From assembly GCF_037153975.1 (NCBI RefSeq), contig NZ_JBBAYJ010000008.1, forward strand, positions 85,541-149,540: a stretch of 64,000 bases of DNA, in the 5' to 3' direction. The DNA is from Aquipuribacter sp. SD81. Its GTDB lineage: Bacteria > Actinomycetota > Actinomycetes > Actinomycetales > JBBAYJ01. Positions within the stretch are counted from its first letter, which is position 1; each line of letters begins with the position of its first letter. A model generated the notes under the pieces. The model was given only the letters and a program-made list of their open reading frames with translations. It was not told the origin of the DNA and did not search any database. This document shows positions 9,055-18,044 of the stretch, in pieces. The translations under genes and the position numbers were made by a program.

Positions 9055-10521
9055 TCACCTGCCGGTCCTGACCGCCTCCTCGGGGCGACGGGTCTGCCGG
9101 CGCGCCTCGGCGCGGCGGTCGAGGACGGCGACACCCAGGGCGACGAGCACGACGAGGACCGAGCCGCCGAGCGCGGCGGCGACCGCGCGGCGCGGGTCGG
9201 CGTCGGCGAGCACGACGTAGAACAGGGCCGGCAGGAGCGCGGTGCCGATGGCCGCGCCCACCCGCTGGCCGGTCTGCAGCGTGCCGCTCGCGACGCTCGC
9301 GGACCCCGGCGGCACGTCGGACAGCGTCATCGTCGTGTTGGGGGAGATCACGCACCCGCCGGCGACCCCGGCGAGCAGCAGCGCGGGCGCCGCCCAGAAG
9401 GCCGCGACCGCGGACGGCGCGAGGGCGAGCGCGACCGCCGTGAGCGCGAAGCCGGCGGCGACGCCCGCGAGCCCGAGCACCGTCAGCCGGCGCCCGAGCC
9501 GGCCCACCAGCCGTCCGGCCACCACGGCGGCGACGGCGGAGCCGATCGAGAACGGCGTGACGGCGAGGCCGGACTGCAGCGGCGTCCAGCCGAGCCCGGT
9601 CTGGAAGAAGATCGCGAGGACGAGGAAGACGCCGGAGAACCCGACGAAGTACACGCTGATGAGCGCGACGCCCGCGGCGTAGCCGGGCGTGCGGGTGACC
9701 AGGCGCGGGTCGAGCAGCGGCGCGCCGCCCCGCGCGACCACGCGGTGCTCCCAGCGGACGAAGAGCGCCCCGAGCGCGGCGGCGACGGCGAACAGCCACC
9801 AGAACCGCCGCAGGCCGCCCGCCTCGGCCGTCACGAGCGGGAGAAGCGCGGCGAAGGTCGCGAGGCCGAGCAGCAGCGTCCCGACGACGTCGAGCCGGAG
9901 CCGGCCGCGCGGCTCGTCGCGCGGCAGCAGCCGCAGCGCGAGCACGAGGGCGACGAGTCCGACGGGGACGTTGACGAAGAAGATCCACCGCCAGCCGTCC
10001 TCCCCGGGGGCGAGGGCGAGGATGCCGCCGCCGAGAACGGGGCCGAGGGCCGTCGCGAGCCCGATGGTCCCGCCGAGCCAGCCGAAGGCGCGCCCGCGCT
10101 CCTCGCGGGCGAAGAGCTGCTGGATGAGCCCCGCGTTCTGCGGCGTGAGCGCCCCGCCGGCCACGCCCTGCAGCAGCCGCGCCGCGACGAGCCACCAGAT
10201 CGAAGGGGCGAGGCCCGCGAGCGCGCTGCACGCGACGAAGCCGGCGAGCCCCACCACGAACATGCGGCGCCGGCCCCACGCGTCGCCGAGCCGCCCGCCC
10301 GTCACGAGGACGAGGGCGAAGGTGAGCGTGTAGCCGGACACGACCCACTGCACCTGGGGGGCGCCGGTGTCGAGGTCGGACTGCAGCGACGGCAGCGCGA
10401 CCGCGACGATCGTGACGTCGAGCAGCACGATGAACCCGGCGAGCAGGGTGACCGCGAGGGCCCGCCAGGGGTTCGGGACGGGCTGCTCGGTCGAGGCGTC
10501 CTGCTGGTCGTCCCTGGGCAC
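9055..10521 (-). CDS. MFS transporter, DHA2 (14-helix) family
   Basis: Proton-driven exporter of the drug:H+ antiporter-2 type (488 residues). The first helix carries the DHA2 signature LLDVTIVAVALPSLQSDL; the loop-2 motif appears as GGRLGDAWGRRRM, and motif C as the GPVLGGG stretch in helix 5. Hydrophobic segments add to about 14. Substrate is unknown; relatives export antibiotics, dyes or metabolites. It starts at GTG with a GAGGG run directly touching the start, so a leaderless or very short leader transcript is possible. It is divergent from the DUF2975 operon, with a shared 105-bp upstream region. Confidence 0.88.
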   Translation of the reverse strand: MPRDDQQDASTEQPVPNPWRALAVTLLAGFIVLLDVTIVAVALPSLQSDLDTGAPQVQWVVSGYTLTFALVLVTGGRLGDAWGRRRMFVVGLAGFVACSALAGLAPSIWWLVAARLLQGVAGGALTPQNAGLIQQLFAREERGRAFGWLGGTIGLATALGPVLGGGILALAPGEDGWRWIFFVNVPVGLVALVLALRLLPRDEPRGRLRLDVVGTLLLGLATFAALLPLVTAEAGGLRRFWWLFAVAAALGALFVRWEHRVVARGGAPLLDPRLVTRTPGYAAGVALISVYFVGFSGVFLVLAIFFQTGLGWTPLQSGLAVTPFSIGSAVAAVVAGRLVGRLGRRLTVLGLAGVAAGFALTAVALALAPSAVAAFWAAPALLLAGVAGGCVISPNTTMTLSDVPPGSASVASGTLQTGQRVGAAIGTALLPALFYVVLADADPRRAVAAALGGSVLVVLVALGVAVLDRRAEARRQTRRPEEAVRTGR

Positions 10522-10626
10522 CCCTCAGCATCCGGGCGCGGCGTCGTCGCCGCAAACCGGTGGACGCGTCGTCGACCACCCGCCTGACCGATTGACTTTC
10601 GATAGGTAGTGCGCGACTGTCGATGC

Positions 10627-11106
10627 ATGCTGCTGGCCAGGCGCGCGGTCGCGCCGCTCCGGGTCCTGCTCGTGGTCGCCTTCGTCGCGCTCGTCGTCGC
10701 GCAGGTGCACACGCTGCCGGACCAGCTCGCCCGGCTCGCCGAGGCCAACCCCGACCTCGCCTACCTGCGGGCACCGGTGCTCGTGGTCTCGGTGCTGCAC
10801 GTCGTGTGCCTGCAGGTCGTCGTGGTGTGCACGTGGCGGCTGCTCACGATGGTCGAGCAGGACCGCATCTTCACCGAGGCCTCCTCCCGCTGGCTCGACG
10901 CGATCGTCGCGGCCGTCGTCGTGGCGGAGCTGCTGCTGCTCGGCGAGGTCGCGCACCTGCTGCTCGCCTTCGGCCTCACCGGCCTGTCGTTCCTGCTCGG
11001 CCTCATGGCCGTCGCGGGGGCCGTGCTCGCCCTGCTGCTGCTCGTGGTGCGGGCGCTGCTGCTGCAGGCGACCGCGCTGCGCACCGACCTGGACGGGGTG
11101 ATCTGA
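10627..11106 (+). CDS. DUF2975 membrane protein
   Basis: Four-helix membrane protein (159 residues from the ATG) of the DUF2975 family, recognised by its pattern of four hydrophobic segments with the short charged loop MVEQDRIF between helices 2 and 3, and by the HTH gene that follows immediately. Members of the family are nearly always paired with a YozG-like HTH protein; molecular function is unknown. An in-frame GTG six codons upstream is an alternative start; neither has a strong ribosome site. The upstream TTGACT (10592-10597) and gatagg stretch are the likely promoter region. Confidence 0.75.
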   Translation: MLLARRAVAPLRVLLVVAFVALVVAQVHTLPDQLARLAEANPDLAYLRAPVLVVSVLHVVCLQVVVVCTWRLLTMVEQDRIFTEASSRWLDAIVAAVVVAELLLLGEVAHLLLAFGLTGLSFLLGLMAVAGAVLALLLLVVRALLLQATALRTDLDGVI

Positions 11107-11376
11107 GTGCCCATCGTGGTGCGTATCGACGTCGAGCTCGCGCGCCGCAAGATGAAGGTCGGCGACTTCGCCGACGCGGTCGGCCTCACCCCCGCCAACG
11201 TCGCCGTGCTCAAGAACGGCCGGGCCAAGGCGATCCGGTTCAGCACGCTCGAGGCGATGTGCCGCGTGCTGCGGTGCCAGCCCGGCGACCTGCTCGAGTA
11301 CGTCGCCGACGACGACGCAGCCGACGCGGCCGGGTCGGCCGGGGCGCTGCGCCTCGAGGCGGGGGAGGAGCGGTGA
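11107..11376 (+). CDS. Small XRE/YozG-like HTH regulator
   Basis: An 89-residue DNA-binding protein. The Cro/C1-type helix-turn-helix spans roughly residues 8-66 (MKVGDFADAVGLTPANVAVLK as helices 2-3, shown in part), ending in a segment resembling CRVLRCQPGDLLEY that is diagnostic of the YozG type. The GTG start directly abuts the DUF2975 stop codon, so translation is coupled. It probably autoregulates this operon together with its membrane partner. The C-terminal 20 residues are Ala/Asp/Glu-rich and probably disordered. Confidence 0.85.
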   Translation: MPIVVRIDVELARRKMKVGDFADAVGLTPANVAVLKNGRAKAIRFSTLEAMCRVLRCQPGDLLEYVADDDAADAAGSAGALRLEAGEER

Positions 11377-12539
11377 GCACCACGTGCGACGTCCTCGTGG
11401 TCGGGGCGGGTCTGGCCGGTCTGCGGGTCGCGACCCGGCTCGCCGCCAACGGGCACGAGGTCGTGCTCGTCGACCGCCGCCACGACCTGGCCGCGGCCGT
11501 TCGCACGACGGGCATCTTCGTCCGCCGGACGCTCGTCGACTTCGACCTGCCGGAGGAGCACCTCGGCCCGCCCATCCGACGGGTCGTGCTGTACCCGCCG
11601 AGCCTGCGCCGCCCGGTGGACCTCGCGAGCGACGTCGACGAGTTCCGCGTCGGCGACATGGGTCCGCTCTACGTCGCCTCGCAGGCCGCCGCCGAGCGTG
11701 CCGGGGTGCGGGTGCTGCTCGGCGCCCGTCTGGACGGGCTGCTGCGGACGCCGGCCGGCGTCGTGGTCCGGCTGGAGGGCCCGGACGGTGCGGGCCACGT
11801 GTGGTGCCGGTTCGTGGTCGGGGCCGACGGCGCGCGGTCCCGCGTGGCCCGTGAGCTCGGCCTCGACCGCAACACGCACCTGCTCGTCGGCGCGGAGGAG
11901 GTGTTCGGTGTCGCGCCGCAGGACCGGGAGCCGACCTTCCACTGCGTCGTCGACCCGCGGCTCGCGCCGGGCTACCTCGCGTGGGTCGTGGACGACGGCC
12001 GGCACGCCCACGTGGGCACCGCGGGCTACGCGCACCGCTTCGCCTCGCCGCTGCGACGGGTCGTGCAGGACGTGCACGAGGTGGCCCGCTCGGTCGGCGT
12101 GAGGCGTCCCGCCGACGTGGGCGTCGAGCAGCGGGGCGGGCCGATCCCGGTGGGGGGCCTGCTGCGCCGCATCGCCTCACCCGCGGGCCTGCTCGTGGGC
12201 GACGCGGCCGGCGCGGTGTCGCCGCTGACCGCGGGCGGGCTCGACCCGTGCCTGCGGTTGTCGGACCACGCCGCCGACGTGCTCACCGACGCGCTGCGCA
12301 CCGGGCGGTCCGACGCGCTGCGGCACTACGACGGCGCCGCGCTGCGGGCCCGCTTCCGCGGCCGGCTGCTGCTGCGCGACGGTCTCGCGCGGGTCCGGGG
12401 GTCCCGTCAGGCCGAGGCGGCGTTCGCGGCGCTGCGCACCGGCCCGGGACGCGCGCTCGCCCGCAGGGTGCTGTTCGGGGACGGCTCGTTCCCCGACCCG
12501 CGCCCGGTGCCGGTCCCGGTCGGCGCGGTGAGGCGGTGA
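11373..12539 (+). CDS. FAD-dependent oxidoreductase, geranylgeranyl-reductase-like
   Basis: Flavoprotein of the p-hydroxybenzoate-hydroxylase/geranylgeranyl-reductase superfamily (388 residues). The N-terminal dinucleotide-binding motif is VVGAGLAGLRVA; a VVGADGARSRVAR motif (GADG/DG type) lies near the middle, and LLVGDAAGAVSPLTAGGL is the second FAD-ribityl contact (GDAAG). It overlaps the HTH gene by GTGA, so it is a third gene of that operon, an unusual partner for DUF2975-HTH. Candidate substrates are polyprenyl or lipid double bonds, or an aromatic ring. The specific reaction is not determinable from sequence. Confidence 0.82.
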   Translation: MSTTCDVLVVGAGLAGLRVATRLAANGHEVVLVDRRHDLAAAVRTTGIFVRRTLVDFDLPEEHLGPPIRRVVLYPPSLRRPVDLASDVDEFRVGDMGPLYVASQAAAERAGVRVLLGARLDGLLRTPAGVVVRLEGPDGAGHVWCRFVVGADGARSRVARELGLDRNTHLLVGAEEVFGVAPQDREPTFHCVVDPRLAPGYLAWVVDDGRHAHVGTAGYAHRFASPLRRVVQDVHEVARSVGVRRPADVGVEQRGGPIPVGGLLRRIASPAGLLVGDAAGAVSPLTAGGLDPCLRLSDHAADVLTDALRTGRSDALRHYDGAALRARFRGRLLLRDGLARVRGSRQAEAAFAALRTGPGRALARRVLFGDGSFPDPRPVPVPVGAVRR

Positions 12540-12546
12540 GGGCTGC

Positions 12547-12933
12547 TCAGCGCTCGACGCCGAGCGGGCGGCGCAGGACCGCGCCGACGATCCCGCCCAC
12601 GACGGCGACGATCAGCGCGCCCCAGAACGCGGCCCAGAAGCCGTCGACGTCGAACGGCAGGCCGAGCCGTCCCGACAGCCACCCGGACAGCCAGAACAGC
12701 AGCCCGTTGACGACGAGCCCGAACAGGCCGAGCGTGAGCAGGTAGAGCAGGCAGCCGAGCGTCTTCGCCACGGGCTGCAGCACGGCGTTGACCACGCCGA
12801 TCACGACCGAGACGACGAGCAGCGTCCACACCGCCTCGGCCGTGCCGCCCGCCCCCAGCTCGATGCCCGGCACGACGAGCGTCGCGAGCCACACGGCGAC
12901 CCCGGTCGACAGCACCCTGACGAGGAACCTCAC
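12547..12933 (-). CDS. Phage-holin-type small membrane protein (PF04020-like)
   Basis: A 128-residue protein with four hydrophobic helices and the family's conserved central stretch (NAVLQPVAKTLGCLLYLLT, in part), found across actinomycetes and cyanobacteria as a chromosomal housekeeping membrane protein, not a phage gene. Function unknown. The GTG chosen begins the first hydrophobic helix and follows a G-rich ribosome site; the frame stays open further upstream through the tRNA but that part is Arg-rich and not plausible protein. It converges with the flavoprotein gene with only 7 bp between stops. Confidence 0.75.
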   Translation of the reverse strand: MRFLVRVLSTGVAVWLATLVVPGIELGAGGTAEAVWTLLVVSVVIGVVNAVLQPVAKTLGCLLYLLTLGLFGLVVNGLLFWLSGWLSGRLGLPFDVDGFWAAFWGALIVAVVGGIVGAVLRRPLGVER

Positions 12934-13065
12934 ACCCCCGACGGTAGCGACCGCGCCCCCGGCGCGGTCGGGACGGCGTGTCGGGTCCGCCCCGGCGGGT
13001 TCGTACCCACGCCGGGGAGTCCGGTAGTCTTCTGCGGTCCGCGCCGCTCGACGGCGCAGGCGAGT

Positions 13066-13138
13066 GCGCCCGTAGCTCAACGGATAGAGCATCTGACTAC
13101 GGATCAGAAGGTTGGGGGTTCGAGTCCCTCCGGGCGCG
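13066..13138 (+). tRNA. tRNA-Arg (anticodon ACG)
   Basis: A 73-nt cloverleaf. Acceptor arms GCGCCCG (13066-13072) and CGGGCGC (13131-13137) pair perfectly; the anticodon arm is TCTGA-CTACGGA-TCAGA giving anticodon ACG; the T loop is TTCGAGT. The A34 is the substrate of the tRNA adenosine deaminase encoded at 37.4 kb. The 3' CCA is not encoded. A possible -10 (TAGTCT) lies about 35 bp upstream. Confidence 0.97.
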
Positions 13139-13157
13139 CGCAAGGTTGAGACAGAGG

Positions 13158-13191
13158 AGGCCCGGGTCGGCGGATGCGCCGGCCCGGGCCT
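13158..13191 (+). terminator. Strong hairpin after tRNA-Arg
   Basis: A 15-bp stem, AGGCCCGGGTCGGCG paired with CGCCGGCCCGGGCCT (one G-U type pair), closed by a 4-nt GATG loop, starting 20 bp after the tRNA. It also faces the 3' end of the VOC-protein gene on the other strand, so it can act in both directions. There is no U-tract, as is common in high-GC actinomycetes. Confidence 0.75.
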
Positions 13192-13261
13192 CTGCTTCTG
13201 TCCACGGGCACTGCCTGGTGGGGGTGGCCGTACGGGAGCGGCCCGGCTCTCGGGTCCCGGA

Positions 13262-13660
13262 TCAGAGGTCCTGCGCGACCTCCCACACGATGCCCGCCGG
13301 GGAGCGGAACGCCGCGGTCCGCTTGCCCCACGGCTGGTCGACGGGGCCGTTGAGCAGCGGGACGCCGCGACGGCCGAGCTCGGCGCAGACCGCGTCGACG
13401 TCGTCGACCCAGAGGCTGAGGAGCATGCGGGCCGTCTCGCCGACCGCGGCCGAGCGCGCCGGGGCGACGAGGTCGCCGACGGCGTCGGCGCGCAGCATGT
13501 TGAGCAGCGTGGCGCCGAGACGGACGACGGCCGACTGCTCGTCGGCGAGCACGGGCGTCAGCCCGAGAGCGTCGCGGCAGAAGGCCGCCTCCGCCTCGAC
13601 GTCGAGCACGAACACGGTGAGGGCGCCGAGGGCCTCGGCGCCGGGCAGCAGGTCGGTCAC
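13262..13660 (-). CDS. VOC-family (glyoxalase/bleomycin-resistance fold) protein
   Basis: A 132-residue single-module vicinal-oxygen-chelate protein: it opens with the beta-strand LTVFVLDVEAEAAFCRDALG, typical of the fold, then LSLWVDDVDAVCAELGRRGV and ends with AFRSPAGIVWEVAQ, the last strand carrying the Glu that is a usual metal ligand. VOC proteins include glyoxalases, dioxygenases and antibiotic-binding proteins; nothing here fixes the substrate. The GTG start is chosen because residues upstream in the same frame are Arg/Pro-rich and unstructured. Confidence 0.8.
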   Translation of the reverse strand: MTDLLPGAEALGALTVFVLDVEAEAAFCRDALGLTPVLADEQSAVVRLGATLLNMLRADAVGDLVAPARSAAVGETARMLLSLWVDDVDAVCAELGRRGVPLLNGPVDQPWGKRTAAFRSPAGIVWEVAQDL

Positions 13661-13707
13661 GGGTGGTGGACCGTGGCCGGCCCGGGGACTCACCGGTCGG
13701 GCGGGCC

Positions 13708-15729
13708 TCAGCCGGCGGTGGCGACGTCCGCGTCGCGGGTCACGGCCGCGGGACCCACCTGGTCGAGCAGCCAGCCGTCGACCTCGTCGGCGGCCATCGG
13801 CCTGGCCAGCAGGAACCCCTGCACCTCGTCGCACCCGAGCTCGCGCAGCCGGTCACGGACCCCGGGCGTCTCGACGCCCTCGGCGACGACCGTCATGCCG
13901 AGGTCGTGCCCCAGCATGACGACCGAGCGTGCTACCGCCTCGTCGCGCGCGTCCTCGAGCAGGTGGGTGACGAAGCGGCGGTCGATCTTGAGGCTGTTGA
14001 CGGGCAGCGTCTTGAGGTACGACAGGCTGGTGTAGCCGGCGCCGAAGTCGTCGATGGCCACGGAGACGCCGAGCGCCTGGAGCCGTCGCAGCGTGTCCAG
14101 CGCCCGCTCGGGCTCGGCCATCACCGCCGTCTCGGTGATCTCCAGCTCGAGCAGCGACCCGGACAGACCGGTCTCCGCGAGCAGGTCGACGACCGTGAGG
14201 GGCAGGTCGGGGTCGAGGAGCGTCTGCGGAGAGATGTTGACGGCCACGCCGACGTCGTGTCCGGCGGCCTGCCAGTCGGCGCACCGGCGGACCGCCTCGC
14301 GCAGCACCCACCACGTCAGGGGCCGCATGAGCGCCGTCCGCTCCGCCAGCGGCACGAACTGCGCGGGCTGCAGCAGGCCGTGGGCCGGGTGCTCCCAGCG
14401 CACGAGCGCCTCGAAGGCGACGGTGCGGCTCTCCCGCACCGCCACCTTGGGCTGGAAGTACAGGCGGAGCTGACCCTCGGTGATGGCGGTCCGGAGGTCC
14501 GACAGCAGCCGGAGCTGGTCGGCGTCGTGCGGGTCGGCCGCCTCGTCGTAGCGGCGGCTGCCGCCGCCGTCTCGCTTGGCCTGGTACATGGCGACGTCCG
14601 CGCGCCGCAGCAGCGTGCCGAGGTCGTCGCCGTCGGCCGGGCTGACCGCGACTCCGACGCTGACGCCCACCTCCAGCGAGACCCCGTCGACGTCGAAGGG
14701 CTGTCGGACCGCACGCTCGACCGAGTCCGCCACGACGAGCGCGGCCTCGGTCGTCGGCAGCCGGCTCGCCAGCACGGCGAACTCGTCGCCCCCGAGCCGG
14801 ACCACGGTGTCGCCCGGTCGGACGGCACCGGCGAGCGCACGCGCGACCAGCTCCAGCAGCCGGTCACCGACCGCGTGCCCGAGGCTGTCGTTGACGAGCT
14901 TGAAGCCGTCGAGGTCCAGCACGAGGAGGGCGGACTGCTCGTGCGCCGGACCGCGCCGCCGGAGGAGGTCCCCGGCTGCCCGCCCCAGCAAGGCCCGGTT
15001 GCCGAGGCCGGTGAGCGGGTCGTGGAGCGACTCGTGCTCGCGCGCGACCGCCCGACGACGGACCCCGACGACCACGAGCACCATGACGACGACGAGCGCC
15101 CCCGACGCGCCGTACAGCCGGCGTGCGGTGTCGCGCAGCGCAGCGGCCACGGTGTCCTGGGCGAGGAGCACCTCGACGACCACGCCGCTGTCGACCGGTA
15201 GCACGTCCGGCCGCACGAGCACCGTGGCCGTGGGTTCCCGTCCCTCGTCGCGCTCGAAGACGACCTGCGGGCCACGGGTCGTCACGGCGTCGAGCAGGGC
15301 CAGCTCGTCCGCGCTCAGGGGGTCGCCGTCGGAGTGGTCGCTCAGCAGCACCGCGCCGTCGGGGCCGAGGACCTGCACGCCCACGACACGGCCCTTCTCG
15401 ACGAGGTGGTCGACTGCGGCGAGGACTCGGTCGTGGTGGGGGCCGGCGCGCAGGTCGCCGACCGGGTCCGTGCGGTCGAGGCCGGGCTCGACGGCGGCGT
15501 CCACGACGAGCTGCGCCTCCGCGACGAGGTCGTCGAACAGGCGCCGCGACTCCTGCCGCTCGAGTGCCACGGCGCCCAGCACCAGGCCGAGCACGGCCAC
15601 GACGAGCAGCGCGGCCAGGGCGCGCCAGGTCACGAGCCAGCGACCCGCGGGACTCCTCGGGGCTCCGGCACGTGTCACACCGATGTACTCGGCCGCCACG
15701 CCGCGCAGGTGAGGGCGGTCCGTCGTCAC
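13708..15729 (-). CDS. Membrane GGDEF-EAL c-di-GMP turnover enzyme
   Basis: A bifunctional c-di-GMP enzyme of about 673 residues. Two membrane helices (about residues 35-55 and 209-225) flank an extracytoplasmic sensor region of about 150 residues. The GGDEF domain has an intact GGDEF active site near 313-317 with an RPGD inhibitory (RxxD) site five residues before it. The EAL domain keeps [32 protein letters not shown] and VAEGVET, so phosphodiesterase activity is also expected. The start is uncertain: adjacent GTG codons at 15732/15729 are preferred, but a GTG 22 codons upstream and others downstream have equally weak ribosome sites. Confidence 0.9.
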   Translation of the reverse strand: MTTDRPHLRGVAAEYIGVTRAGAPRSPAGRWLVTWRALAALLVVAVLGLVLGAVALERQESRRLFDDLVAEAQLVVDAAVEPGLDRTDPVGDLRAGPHHDRVLAAVDHLVEKGRVVGVQVLGPDGAVLLSDHSDGDPLSADELALLDAVTTRGPQVVFERDEGREPTATVLVRPDVLPVDSGVVVEVLLAQDTVAAALRDTARRLYGASGALVVVMVLVVVGVRRRAVAREHESLHDPLTGLGNRALLGRAAGDLLRRRGPAHEQSALLVLDLDGFKLVNDSLGHAVGDRLLELVARALAGAVRPGDTVVRLGGDEFAVLASRLPTTEAALVVADSVERAVRQPFDVDGVSLEVGVSVGVAVSPADGDDLGTLLRRADVAMYQAKRDGGGSRRYDEAADPHDADQLRLLSDLRTAITEGQLRLYFQPKVAVRESRTVAFEALVRWEHPAHGLLQPAQFVPLAERTALMRPLTWWVLREAVRRCADWQAAGHDVGVAVNISPQTLLDPDLPLTVVDLLAETGLSGSLLELEITETAVMAEPERALDTLRRLQALGVSVAIDDFGAGYTSLSYLKTLPVNSLKIDRRFVTHLLEDARDEAVARSVVMLGHDLGMTVVAEGVETPGVRDRLRELGCDEVQGFLLARPMAADEVDGWLLDQVGPAAVTRDADVATAG

Positions 15730-15813
15730 CACCCGTCCGGACGGGGCGTGACGACCCGGGCCGGGGGCCTCCGTGGCGCGGGGGCGCCGACACACCGCGA
15801 CGTCGGGCGGGCC

Positions 15814-16725
15814 TCAGCCGGCGCGGCCGTGGTCGACGGCGTAGGCGCGGAAGACGTCGCGCGCCGCCACCGCCCCGTCCTCACCCGTCCCCTCGACGTG
15901 CCGGCGCAGCAGACCCTGGTCCACGAGGGCGCGGGCGAGGCCGTCCGCCGAGCGCTCGAGCAGCTCACCGGCCAGTCGCGTCTCCTCGGCGGGCGCGTGA
16001 CGGGCTGCGCGCGCGAGCGCGGGTACGTAGCCGACGGTCGCCGCGAGGCTCTCGTCGTCCGTCGCGTCCTGGAAGAAGTACGACTCCGGGTGCTGGACGA
16101 GGTCGACCTGCACGCGGGCGAGCTCGCCCGACAGCGGCTCCAGCAGGCCGAGGGCCGCGGTGCCCTCCAGCCGCGCCACACGGTCGGCTGCCGCGCACGA
16201 GCGCAGCCCGTCGAGCCGCACCGCGAGCGCGCGACGCCGGCCCAGCGCCGGGTACACCTGCTGCACCCACGACACCGCGGCCGTGATGAGGGCGAAGCCC
16301 GTCAGCGCCTGCAGCGGCGCGACGAGGCGCAGCCACGCCTGCTGCGGCACGAGGTCGCCGTAGCCGAGCGTCGCCAGGGTGACGAGCGAGAAGTACGCGG
16401 CGTCGACGACCTGCGAGCGCAGGTCCGACAGGAGCGTCGGCCCGTACGACAGGCCCTCGGGCACGTGCGGCAGGTACACGAGCGACCAGCCGAGCGCCGT
16501 GCCGCCGGTCCAGGCCACGATCACGAGGACGAGGCCGGCCGGCCCGCTGACCCGGCGTAGCCGCCCGTCACGGAGGCCGGTGACCGCCCACGTGCCGCGC
16601 AGGACGGCCGTGGCGACGCGACCCTGCCCGCTCGGGTGGAAGATCGTGAGGAAGATGTCGCGGAGCACCGCCGCGACCGTGACGGCGCCGAGGACGGTGA
16701 GCACCACCTGCGCGGCGGTGCTCAC
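15814..16725 (-). CDS. Two-TM potassium channel family protein
   Basis: A 303-residue ion channel. The N-terminal half has hydrophobic helices and a pore loop with the K+ selectivity filter TLATLGYGD, followed by the inner helix. The C-terminal 150 residues are a soluble helical region with several Arg/Ala-rich helices and no recognisable RCK/TrkA domain. An N-terminal helix (residues 5-28) suggests three or more membrane segments in total. It starts at a GTG. The neighbouring MscS gene, transcribed in the same direction 48 bp upstream, suggests a shared role in ion homeostasis or osmotic response. Confidence 0.85.
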   Translation of the reverse strand: MSTAAQVVLTVLGAVTVAAVLRDIFLTIFHPSGQGRVATAVLRGTWAVTGLRDGRLRRVSGPAGLVLVIVAWTGGTALGWSLVYLPHVPEGLSYGPTLLSDLRSQVVDAAYFSLVTLATLGYGDLVPQQAWLRLVAPLQALTGFALITAAVSWVQQVYPALGRRRALAVRLDGLRSCAAADRVARLEGTAALGLLEPLSGELARVQVDLVQHPESYFFQDATDDESLAATVGYVPALARAARHAPAEETRLAGELLERSADGLARALVDQGLLRRHVEGTGEDGAVAARDVFRAYAVDHGRAG

Positions 16726-16773
16726 CGTCCTCGGTCCCTCGTCCGAGGCTGCGGCGCGGTCAGCAGCGCGGGG

Positions 16774-17940
16774 TCACCACCGACGGTCCTGCTGCTCCTG
16801 AGGCTGGGTGGCGTCGTCGGTGAGGTCGACCTCGCGCCGGTCCTCCTGCTCCGCCCGCGGCCGCTCGAGGTCCTCGTAGCTGCCGTACCCGCTGCCGTAC
16901 CCGCCGCCGTACGCGTTGTCGTACCCGCTGTCGCCGGCGGTGTCGTAGGAACCCTCGCGCCGCCCCTGGTAGGCCCCCTCCCGGGGCTCGCCCCAGGCGT
17001 CGCCGCCCTGCTCCTCGTACGCGTCCTCGCGCGCGCCGTAGCCCGCGGCGTACGCGCCGGAGCCGGCGTCGCGCTCCTGCCCGCCCCGGACCGGCTCGCC
17101 CCGGCCCTCCTGCTCGGCCTGCCGTGCCCGCTCGGCCTGCCGGGCCTGCTCCTCCTCGTGCGCCCGACGCGCCTCGGCCTCGCGCTCCTGGGCGGCGCGC
17201 TCCTGGGCCTCCCGCTGCTCGGAACGCTGCTGCTCCAGCGCCGCCTCGGCCGCGCGGTCCGCGCGGGTGCGCTCGACCTCGCGCTTGACGTTCTCGGTCT
17301 CGCGGCCGGCGGTGTCGAGGTAGCCCTCCCAGCGCGACTGCATGGGGCGCACGAGGCCACCACCCACGCCGACCACGAGGATGCCGCCGATCGTGGCGAG
17401 GACGGCGATGAGGACGGGGGTGGTCACGGTGGTGGCGATGCCGACCTGGTTGAGGGCGGCGATGACGCCGATGCCGATGATGAAGACGCTCGCGATGGTC
17501 GCGAGGGCGCGGCCGTAGGACAGGCCGCCGAGCGTGCCGGCGATGAGGTCCTTCACCGCGGAGGCGATGGCGGCCGCCACGACGACGATGACGATGGCGA
17601 CGACGAGGCGCGGCAGGAACGCGATGATGCCCGTCAACAGCTCGCTCACCGGGTTGGGCCCGAAGACCCCGAAGGCCAGCTGCAGCACGAGCAGCAGCAG
17701 CGCGTAGAAGACGAGCTTCGACACGATGGTCGAGGCGTCGTAGCGGCTGCGCTGCAGGGCGCGGGCGATGCCGCCGCGCTCGACGGCGCGGTCGAAGCCG
17801 ACGCGCTCGAGCACCTTGTCGACGGCCTTGGCGAGCAGGCGGGCGAGGACCCAGCCCACGACGAGGATGAGAAGGAACGCGACGAGCCGGGGCACGAAGT
17901 CCGCGACCGTCACCCAGGCGGCGTTCAGGGGCTCTGTCAT
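16774..17940 (-). CDS. Small-conductance mechanosensitive channel-like protein with long charged tail
   Basis: A 388-residue membrane protein. Residues 1-200 hold about four to five hydrophobic helices of the conserved TM-helix type found in MscS-related actinobacterial proteins, with repeats of a DLIAGTLGGLSYGR type pore segment. From about residue 225 a long coiled-coil follows (dense EAQERAAQERE-like heptads), then a Gly/Tyr/Asp-rich tail with SGYGSYEDL-like repeats and a basic-acidic end. The ATG has GGAGG 7 bp upstream. The usual MscS beta domain is replaced by this tail, so gating function is uncertain; anchoring or scaffolding is possible. Confidence 0.75.
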   Translation of the reverse strand: MTEPLNAAWVTVADFVPRLVAFLLILVVGWVLARLLAKAVDKVLERVGFDRAVERGGIARALQRSRYDASTIVSKLVFYALLLLVLQLAFGVFGPNPVSELLTGIIAFLPRLVVAIVIVVVAAAIASAVKDLIAGTLGGLSYGRALATIASVFIIGIGVIAALNQVGIATTVTTPVLIAVLATIGGILVVGVGGGLVRPMQSRWEGYLDTAGRETENVKREVERTRADRAAEAALEQQRSEQREAQERAAQEREAEARRAHEEEQARQAERARQAEQEGRGEPVRGGQERDAGSGAYAAGYGAREDAYEEQGGDAWGEPREGAYQGRREGSYDTAGDSGYDNAYGGGYGSGYGSYEDLERPRAEQEDRREVDLTDDATQPQEQQDRRW

Positions 17941-18044
17941 GGGAACCTCCGGGAGCAGGGGACGTCAGGGTGGGCGCCGGAGCGCTCGCAGCCGCAGTAC
18001 CCGACCACCCGGATCTCACACCCCGGCCTCCGGCGGGGCCGACC

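Noticed and set aside
12547..12933. Prophage remnant (holin-like gene)
   Set aside because: The holin-type family is a common chromosomal protein in actinomycetes; no other phage genes or attachment sites occur.
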